The notes below the pieces were generated by a model. It was not told the DNA's origin, did not search any database, and saw nothing but the letters and a program-made list of their open reading frames with translations. A DNA stretch of 64,000 nucleotides, from positions 17,158 to 81,157 of the forward strand of contig JANNDY010000064.1 of NCBI GenBank assembly GCA_031378345.1, read 5' to 3'. The position numbers and the translations under genes are program-made. The stretch is from Emticicia sp031378345. GTDB lineage: Bacteria; Bacteroidota; Bacteroidia; Cytophagales; Spirosomataceae. Shown here piece by piece: positions 58,731 through 64,000 of this stretch (positions are counted from its first letter, which is position 1; each line of letters opens with the position of its first letter).

Positions 58731-59303
58731 CTACAAATAAAACTTTTGCCAACGAATATATTCTTCTACCACATCAGGCACCATGTAGCGAATGGGCTTG
58801 CCTTCTTTGATAGAATTTCTGATAAAAGTTGCCGAAATATCAAGCAAAGGGGCTTCAATAAATTTTACTTTTGGATGATTTTTGAAATTATGCTCAGGCG
58901 TATTGGGGCGAGGATAAACATATATTTCGTAGTATTCTAAAATCTTTTCGTAGTTTTTCCAGTTTTCAAATTGCACCAAATTATCTTCGCCCATGATGAG
59001 TTTAAACTCGTGCGTTGGGTGGCGTTCAACCAATTTTGTAAGTGTGTCAATGGTATAGCTCGGCTTGGGCATTGTGAACTCAATGTTGGAAGTTTTCAAA
59101 CGATAATTGTCTGAAATCGCTTTTTCTACCATCGTCAGGCGGTCTTGTTCGTGTAGTAAGCTTTTGTTCTTTTTGAAGGGATTTTGGGGCGAAACCACAA
59201 ACCAAACTTGCTCCAAGTCGGTGCAGTAAGCCATACGGTTGGCAATAATCAAATGCCCAACATGAATAGGATTGAATGAGCCAAAAAATAGACCGATTTT
59301 CAC
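58731..59303 (-). CDS. nadD: Nicotinate-nucleotide adenylyltransferase
   Basis: NadD joins nicotinate mononucleotide and ATP to give nicotinate adenine dinucleotide. The 190-residue protein begins MKIGLFFGSFNPIHVGHLII (nucleotidyltransferase HxGH) and ends with the KMSKS-like motif ISATFIRNSIKEGKPIRYMV. VSPQNPFKK is also family-like. It overlaps the guanylate kinase gene by 4 bases. nadA is elsewhere in the window. Confidence 0.95.
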   Translation of the reverse strand: MKIGLFFGSFNPIHVGHLIIANRMAYCTDLEQVWFVVSPQNPFKKNKSLLHEQDRLTMVEKAISDNYRLKTSNIEFTMPKPSYTIDTLTKLVERHPTHEFKLIMGEDNLVQFENWKNYEKILEYYEIYVYPRPNTPEHNFKNHPKVKFIEAPLLDISATFIRNSIKEGKPIRYMVPDVVEEYIRWQKFYL

Positions 59304-59902
59304 ACTTCCAAAGGTTTTTTTATTATTTCTAATTCATTTTTAGCAAATTTTTCATATAAATCTTCTGCTTTTTCCCACGAATCTTCTTTATTATCATTGA
59401 GTAAAATTACATCAAATCGGTTCTGGAATTCCATTTCAAACTTCATTTTATAAATACGCCTTGAAATGCTATCTTCACTGTCAGTTCCTCTGGCACGTAA
59501 GCGACGCTCAAGTTCTTCTATCGAAGGTACTTTTACGTAAATTGCCAAAGCCGCTTCACCGAAATATTTTTTTAGGTTCATTCCTCCTTGCACATCAACA
59601 TCAAAAATCACGGTTTTTCCTTCATTCCAAAGTCTTTCTATTTCGGTTTTCAATGTACCATAATATGCTCCGGGATAAACCTCTTGCCATTCTATAAACT
59701 CCTCATTATCAATCTTTTCTTTAAAATCATGTATGTCTAAAAAGTGATAATCTTTACCATTTTGTTCGTTACGCCCACGCTTATCACGTGTGCAGGCAGA
59801 AATCGAAAATCCAAGTTCAGAATATTTGTCAAGTAGATGTTTGACAATGGTGGTTTTGCCTGAACCAGATGGGGCACAAAAAATAATTGTTTTGCCTTTC
59901 AT
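59300..59902 (-). CDS. gmk: Guanylate kinase
   Basis: Gmk phosphorylates GMP to GDP. The 200-residue protein has the P-loop IFCAPSGSGKTTIVKHLL, the GMP-binding ISACTRDKRGRNEQNGKDYHF and FIEWQEVYPGAYYGTLKTEI, and VIFDVDVQGGMNLKK. Its stop overlaps nadD, so the two are coupled. A terminator of the upstream operon lies before it. Confidence 0.96.
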   Translation of the reverse strand: MKGKTIIFCAPSGSGKTTIVKHLLDKYSELGFSISACTRDKRGRNEQNGKDYHFLDIHDFKEKIDNEEFIEWQEVYPGAYYGTLKTEIERLWNEGKTVIFDVDVQGGMNLKKYFGEAALAIYVKVPSIEELERRLRARGTDSEDSISRRIYKMKFEMEFQNRFDVILLNDNKEDSWEKAEDLYEKFAKNELEIIKKPLEV

Positions 59903-59936
59903 TTATTTTATTTTTGATAAATTTGAAGGGAATTTA

Positions 59937-59971
59937 TTATAAAAAAGCCATCAAACGTAAAATTTGATGGC
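59937..59971 (-). terminator. Terminator of the sigma/anti-sigma operon
   Basis: GCCATCAAA (59947-59955) and TTTGATGGC (59963-59971) pair perfectly, followed on the minus strand by T-rich sequence. It lies between the anti-sigma gene and gmk. Confidence 0.85.
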
Positions 59972-59997
59972 TGAATATTTTTACAAAGATAGTAAAA

Positions 59998-60297
59998 TCA
60001 AGAGTTAAATAATGAGTGGTAGAGTTTTACTTCAATAATTAGAAAACACAGAAGCAAGAACGCCATGCCTATTTTTGCTCGAATATCAACAATAATTGAC
60101 TGTGGGCAGCACTTTTTCTCAACTTTTGCTACCATTGCCTCCTTTACACTTTTTTCTAACCTATAAGTTTCGATGCAGGGCATGCACTCATCCATGTTCT
60201 GTTTGAAGTGTTCTACTTCCTCCTTAGATGCAGAACCGTCAAGTACGGCTTGTATCATTTCCATGCACTTCTGATGATTTTCACACTTATGCTTCAT
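59998..60297 (-). CDS. Probable anti-sigma factor
   Basis: The 99-residue protein has a zinc-finger-like N-terminus: KCENHQKCMEMIQAVLDGSA, then EEVEHFKQNMDECMPCIETY (H-x-F...C-x-x-C, the HC2 pattern), with CC further on. One C-terminal membrane segment (GMAFLLLCFLIIEVKL) anchors it. It follows the ECF sigma gene by about 170 bp, as in sigma/anti-sigma pairs. It may release the factor on a redox or other signal. Confidence 0.8.
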   Translation of the reverse strand: MKHKCENHQKCMEMIQAVLDGSASKEEVEHFKQNMDECMPCIETYRLEKSVKEAMVAKVEKKCCPQSIIVDIRAKIGMAFLLLCFLIIEVKLYHSLFNS

Positions 60298-60465
60298 TCG
60301 GTTGGTATTTTGGGATACTATTTTCGCATTGCCCTCTTGTTAATAAATTCCTTTACAACTTTTAGCGAAAAAGTATAAATTATTCTTGTAATTACTTGTA
60401 AATCAACTATTTGTATTCGTAAACAGAACATTAATTAATTATTAATTGTTCCTTGTGCCAACGAA

Positions 60466-61086
60466 TTATTCGTCTTCTACTTCTACTTCGGCTATTTTAT
60501 AGCCCATTGAGGAAGCATAAGATTTTAGTTTTTCCTTCAACAAGTTTCTTGCTCGGTGCAATCTCGAACGAACCGTTCCGATAGGAATGTCCAAAATCTT
60601 TGCCATTTCTTCATAGGTAAACCCTTCGATGTCGCACAAAATAATGACCGTTCGGAAATCTACAGGCAAGCTATTCAAGGCATTGGCAACTTCATCGCCA
60701 ATCATGTCTTGCACAGTTTCTGTTCGCAAGTCGGTTGTAGCATCCATTTCGGCATCTTCTGTCGAATTGTAGGTTGTTTCAACGTCTTGGTAATCAACCT
60801 TTGCAGGTTCTTTACTTTTCTTGCGATAGTCGTTTATGAAACTGTTTTTCAGAATTCTAAACAACCATGCTTTTGCATTAGTTCCTCTTTCAAACGAATT
60901 GATAAATCGGAATGCCTTCAAATAGGTATCTTGCACCAAATCGTTGGCATCGTCTTCGTCGTTTGTGAGGCGAAAGGCAAAGTTATACATGGAGTCTATG
61001 TGAGGCATAAACTCTTTATCAAAAACTACGTATTTTTCTTGTTCGGAATACCGTGCTACTACTTCTACAATTTCTTCTTCTTCCAT
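60466..61086 (-). CDS. ECF RNA polymerase sigma factor
   Basis: This is a sigma-70 ECF factor. The 206 residues from the ATG at 61086 have region 2 (SMYNFAFRLTNDEDDANDLVQ; DTYLKAFRFINSFERGTNAK; WLFRILKNSFINDYR), an acidic linker and region 4 (LPVDFRTVIILCDIEGFTYE; EMAKILDIPIGTVRSRLHRA). The -7-like TAATTTTG at 61108-61115 lies over the alternative TTG start, so the ATG is preferred. The anti-sigma gene follows. Confidence 0.92.
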   Translation of the reverse strand: MEEEEIVEVVARYSEQEKYVVFDKEFMPHIDSMYNFAFRLTNDEDDANDLVQDTYLKAFRFINSFERGTNAKAWLFRILKNSFINDYRKKSKEPAKVDYQDVETTYNSTEDAEMDATTDLRTETVQDMIGDEVANALNSLPVDFRTVIILCDIEGFTYEEMAKILDIPIGTVRSRLHRARNLLKEKLKSYASSMGYKIAEVEVEDE

Positions 61087-61107
61087 AGACTTTACATTAT
61101 AGTCAGG

Positions 61108-61115
61108 CAAAATTA
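61108..61115 (-). promoter_or_regulatory. -7 element before the ECF sigma gene
   Basis: On the minus strand TAATTTTG is an exact TAnnTTTG match, 22 bp before the chosen ATG. It overlaps a TTG codon that would otherwise be a possible start. Confidence 0.5.
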
Positions 61116-61209
61116 CGATTTTTCACAAAAGAACACGAATAAATATTTCTCAAATATGATATTTATGTAAAATAGACATATTTGATGATGAAAGGAGGAT
61201 TATATATTT

Positions 61210-61381
61210 ACGAAATACGAATGACGAGTTACGAATAGTTCGTCGTTGCGATTACAAATAAAAAAACACAAACTATTGATAATCAGAAACTTATGGCTTT
61301 AAATCTCAATAGACAATTATTAGTTATCGCATTGGCGAACCGTTCAACATTCGTAACTCGTCATTCATAAACTCGTCATTC
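61210..61381. repeat. Inverted ACGAATG-family heptads with TGATAATCA between them
   Basis: Four exact heptads ACGAAAT, ACGAATG, ACGAGTT, ACGAATA run at 61210-61237. The complement ATTCGTAACTCGTCATTC follows at about 61348-61365 with a second copy of ACTCGTCATTC. TGATAATCA (61277-61285) lies between the arms. The block spans the 295-bp gap between the sigma gene and the DinB gene. Confidence 0.8.
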
Positions 61382-61382
61382 C

Positions 61383-61880
61383 CTAAAAGTTCATATCATC
61401 GGCACTTGGTCCATAGCTTCCAGGAATAGGCACGTCTAATAATCTTAAAAACACACCTAATTGAGCTCTGTGATGAATAATTTGGCACAAAGTATGATGA
61501 ATCATATCGGCTTTGGATTCAGCAACGTGGATTTGTTCGCCAGTTCTCAAAGTCCAAATTTCTGATAAAATGCCTTCATTTTCTGCGACCAACTGAGTTC
61601 TGCCGTCAATTAATGAATTTTCAAATAATTCCATTAAATCTTGCGTGTTGTTAATGATGGTTGGGTTGTAAGGTACTGTGGCAAAATCCAATTCTTTGGT
61701 GGTAAGCACCATCTTAATCCAAGTGGGCAACTCGGCAATGTGTGTAGCCAAACTACGAATGGTCATGCTTTTTGGGTGAGGTTGCCAGTCATATTTATCA
61801 TTTGGCACGATAGACAACATTTTGCGAGTAGTGAGCGATTCTTGCTCCAATTCATTGAGGTACACTGAAATCATTGACAT
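61383..61880 (-). CDS. DinB-family protein
   Basis: The 165-residue protein has the four-helix DinB fold with metal-binding histidines in SLATHIAELPTWIKM and HHTLCQIIHHRAQLGVFLRL, the second being the classic H-x3-H part. The ATG at 61880 gives MSMISVYLNELEQESLTT; a longer frame extends into simple sequence. The family includes thiol transferases but the substrate here is unknown. It is transcribed toward the sigma gene. Confidence 0.85.
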   Translation of the reverse strand: MSMISVYLNELEQESLTTRKMLSIVPNDKYDWQPHPKSMTIRSLATHIAELPTWIKMVLTTKELDFATVPYNPTIINNTQDLMELFENSLIDGRTQLVAENEGILSEIWTLRTGEQIHVAESKADMIHHTLCQIIHHRAQLGVFLRLLDVPIPGSYGPSADDMNF

Positions 61881-62122
61881 AGTTTTTCGATTTTTTTTGG
61901 TTAATAATACAAAGAAACTATACCTCACTGACAGCCCTATGTCAGTAGAAATTTTTTTTTTTCAAAAATGTTTTTTATTTTTATTAAACAACTTTTCCTC
62001 TTTCAAGTTATCAAGATATACAACAAAGTTTTGAGCAATCTTTTTAATACCAAAACTTTAGGCTACTATTGCAGCCAAATTTTGAATGAGGAAATATTTT
62101 AAATTTTCAAGAAAGCACCAAA

Positions 62123-63004
62123 ATGAGTAATTATTCTATAAAGGATTTAGAACAATTGTCTGGCATAAAAGCTCACACGCTCAGAATTTGGGAGCAGCGA
62201 TACAATATTATCAATCCAAAAAGGACGGATACTAATATTCGTACTTACGATGATAAAGATTTGAAATTAGTGCTGAATATTGCTCTGTTGCAGTCGCACG
62301 ACTATAAAATCTCTAAAATTGCCCAATTAAGTCTTGAAGATTTATCAAAGGAAGTTTTAGAAATTTCTACCCGACAACTAAATTACCCTGACCAGATTCA
62401 CGCCCTTACAATCGCAATGATTGATATTGATGAAGAACGTTTTGAGAAAATCATGGCGACCAATATTTTGCAATTTGGCTTTGAAAACACCATGATTAAT
62501 ATTATCTATCCTTTTTTGGGGCGAATAGGAACGTTGTGGCTTACTGGTTCGATAGGTCCAGCACAAGAACATTTTATTACAAATTTGATTCGTCAGAAAA
62601 TAATTGTAGCAATTGATGGGCAAGTATTGAGGTTAGACTCAAAATCTAAAAAGTATGTTTTGTTTACACCAGAAGGTGAATATCACGAAATTCCGTTGCT
62701 TTTTGCTAATTATATTCTTCGGGCAAGAAATAATAAAGTAATTTATTTGGGTCAAAGTATGCCATTTTCAGAACTTCAATCTATTTGCGAATTGCATAAA
62801 CCCGATTTCCTTTTTTCGGTCATTACCTCTACTCCGGGGCAAAGTGAAATTCAACAATATGTAAATAAACTTGGAAATACATTTCCAGAAATTAAGGTTT
62901 TATTGACTGGCTATCAATTAATTGGTCAAGGTATTGATTTGCCAAAAAATACTGAAATTATAATGAATGTGAAGCAATTAATGGCTTTTGCGGAAGGGGA
63001 ATAA
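62123..63004 (+). CDS. MerR regulator with B12-binding domain, CarH/LitR-like
   Basis: The protein has a MerR helix-turn-helix (YSIKDLEQLSGIKAHTLRIW, residues 4-23), a helical cap with W139-x9-E149-H150 (WLTGSIGPAQEH), and a Rossmann-type cobalamin domain with His188 in PEGEYHEIPLL as the probable lower ligand. CarH-type proteins use adenosylcobalamin to sense light and repress carotenoid genes; the Wx9EH motif is their mark. Gly after the His is replaced by Pro. No carotenoid gene is visible; the convergent gene is an amine oxidase-like one, a fold shared with carotenoid desaturases. Confidence 0.85.
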   Translation: MSNYSIKDLEQLSGIKAHTLRIWEQRYNIINPKRTDTNIRTYDDKDLKLVLNIALLQSHDYKISKIAQLSLEDLSKEVLEISTRQLNYPDQIHALTIAMIDIDEERFEKIMATNILQFGFENTMINIIYPFLGRIGTLWLTGSIGPAQEHFITNLIRQKIIVAIDGQVLRLDSKSKKYVLFTPEGEYHEIPLLFANYILRARNNKVIYLGQSMPFSELQSICELHKPDFLFSVITSTPGQSEIQQYVNKLGNTFPEIKVLLTGYQLIGQGIDLPKNTEIIMNVKQLMAFAEGE

Positions 63005-63008
63005 AAGA

Positions 63009-64000
63009 TTATGAACTTAAAATTTCCCTCGCTACTCTTTCCCCTGAGCGAATTGCCCCATCAATATAGCCATTCCAAATATCAGAAGTTTCTGTTCCTG
63101 CCCAATGAATATTTCCAACAGGTACTCTGAGAGCCTTTCCTACCGAAGTCCATGCACCAGTTGGCATGAGTCCAGCGTAACACCCACGAGTAAATTCTTC
63201 TTCTGCCCAACTGTGGTCGAGATACATGATTGGATTTCGAGCTTTTTCGCCATAAAATTTCACAAAAGAGTCTAAAACTGATGCTTTTCGCTCTTCTGCC
63301 GAAAGATTTGCAAAGGCTTTTGCTTGATTTCCCAGCACAAAACCCATCAAAATTCCTGCACTTGCATCTTTTGGAGAATTATCGAATGTTACTGTAACAT
63401 AACCATCATTAGTTGCCGACAAACCATTCAGTCCATCTTCACGCCAAAAAGGTTTGTCATAAATTGCATAGGTTTTCCAAACTACACCCATTGACATTCG
63501 TTGCGTAAGTTGCTCACGATTGGCGGGCATCATGGGCAAATAATTGATTCTTCCTGCCAAAGTTGGTGGTAAAGCAACAACAACTTTTTTTGCCGAAAAC
63601 TCAAATCCATCTCCTCGTACAACAACAATATTATTTTCTTGTGAAATTTGTCGAACAACAGAATTTAAACGAATATTTTCTTTGAAAGTTTCTGCCAAAC
63701 GTAAGGCTGGCTGTGAAGCTCCACCAACTAAACGTTCTTCTTGAGCTCCATTTTTTACATTCATCAAAGTATCTAAATCTCTACCTGATTTTGTATAGAA
63801 TAGGGCATGAAGCATTGAAATTTCGTTGGGGTCGGCAGCCCAAATCGCCTCAGCAGCAAGTTTATACTTTAAACAGGGTAAATATTAACATTTTTAAAAG
63901 TCTGAAATTTGAGATTCATTAGTGATTTTATTTCCTGTTTGTATTCTTTGTTGGCATCGTCCAAGCAAGTATGAATGGCACATTGGAATTTATCAAATTT
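63009..64000 (-). pseudogene. Flavin amine oxidase with apparent frameshift (partial, start outside window)
   Basis: From the stop at 63009 the frame is open to 63884 and encodes the middle and C-terminal parts of a flavin monoamine oxidase: LHALFYTKSGRDLDTLMNVK, GGAQEERLVGGASQPALRL, then the substrate domain, ending VGNIHWAGTETSDIWNGYIDGAIRSG (FAD-binding). A TAA stops the frame upstream at 63885. A second frame runs from the window edge (64000) to TAA at 63869-63871 and ends FKNVNIYPV. It overlaps the first by 15 bases, and a one-base insertion at the CCC run (63876-63878) would join them as NIYPCLKYKLAAEAIW. A frameshift in one gene is the simplest reading; the FAD GxGxxG N-terminus would be outside. 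Two separate genes are the alternative. Confidence 0.6.

Noticed and set aside
61087..61110. TTG start at 61110 for the ECF sigma factor
   Set aside because: The -7 box TAATTTTG overlaps it, so the codon would lie before the transcript start.
63869..64000. Minus-strand frame at the window edge as a separate gene
   Set aside because: It meets the amine oxidase frame at a likely one-base shift, so one broken gene is the simpler reading. The alternative is stated in the feature.
1..64000. tRNA, rRNA, CRISPR array or prophage
   Set aside because: I found no cloverleaf sequence, no regularly spaced identical repeats with unique spacers and no phage structural genes. Short tandem repeats here have no spacers.

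Overview
The window is an AT-rich chromosomal segment from a Bacteroidota bacterium, most likely a cytophaga-type member (Cytophagales). The grounds are a TonB-dependent receptor with a carboxypeptidase-like N-terminal domain, a LytS/LytTR two-component pair, NamZ/DUF1343 and DUF1080 proteins, frequent TTG/GTG starts, and promoter candidates of the Bacteroidota type (TTG, about 20 bp, TAnnTTTG). I saw no rRNA, tRNA, CRISPR array or phage. Most of the window is ordinary chromosome with short operons on both strands.

Layout. 0-7.6 kb: end of an M28-like peptidase, moaA, a cyclophilin, a short DsbD, aat, a MORN-like secreted protein, a methyltransferase, and folK with a PcrB/GGGP-synthase homologue. 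7.7-12 kb: NamZ-like amidase/muramidase, GH18 chitinase lipoprotein, moeA. 12-16.3 kb: a possible neutral-lipid storage locus (BTAD regulator, coiled-coil partner, wax-ester synthase/DGAT fused to SCP2, phasin-like protein). 16.5-19.7 kb: YD-repeat-like secreted protein, nadA, tadA-like deaminase, superoxide dismutase. 20-24.3 kb: polysaccharide export (SLBB protein, Wzz protein, rfbA). 24.4-31.2 kb: a molybdenum hydroxylase cluster coxD-coxE-coxG-coxS-coxL-coxM whose large subunit has the form II motif AYRGAGR. 31.3-37.5 kb: membrane protein, ROK kinase, SDR, MlaE/MlaF transporter, metallophosphoesterase and a Tat-type beta-propeller.

37.5-38.7 kb is an islet: one unknown membrane protein bounded by about 85-bp imperfect inverted repeats, with a second 264-bp element with 14-bp inverted ends inside. 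38.7-49.3 kb: mutS2, a DUF1080 protein, a LytTR regulator with an unusual sensor kinase carrying a DUF4097-like beta-strand domain, a TPR protein, a PIN toxin-antitoxin pair, a TonB receptor and folA. 49.5-52.9 kb: four co-directional genes of unknown function (small protein, two coiled-coil membrane proteins of the same topology, a pentapeptide-repeat protein). 53-57.2 kb: CBM48 protein, two unknowns, a second PIN toxin-antitoxin pair running into a TVP38 membrane protein, and an Uma2 gene broken by one stop codon. 57.3-64 kb: tpiA, GNAT, nadD-gmk, anti-sigma and ECF sigma factors, DinB protein, a CarH-like B12/MerR regulator, and a flavin amine oxidase with an apparent frameshift running off the window.

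The intergenic DNA is itself notable. Many gaps hold short tandem repeats with 7-, 8- or 14-bp units from several unrelated sequence families, often arranged as inverted pairs. The 9-mer TGATAATCA (or its complement TGATTATCA) recurs at least nine times between genes, four of them next to ACGAATG/ACGAGTT heptads. moaA and moeA in the same window are consistent with molybdopterin use by the cox-type enzyme, but the remaining cofactor genes are not here.
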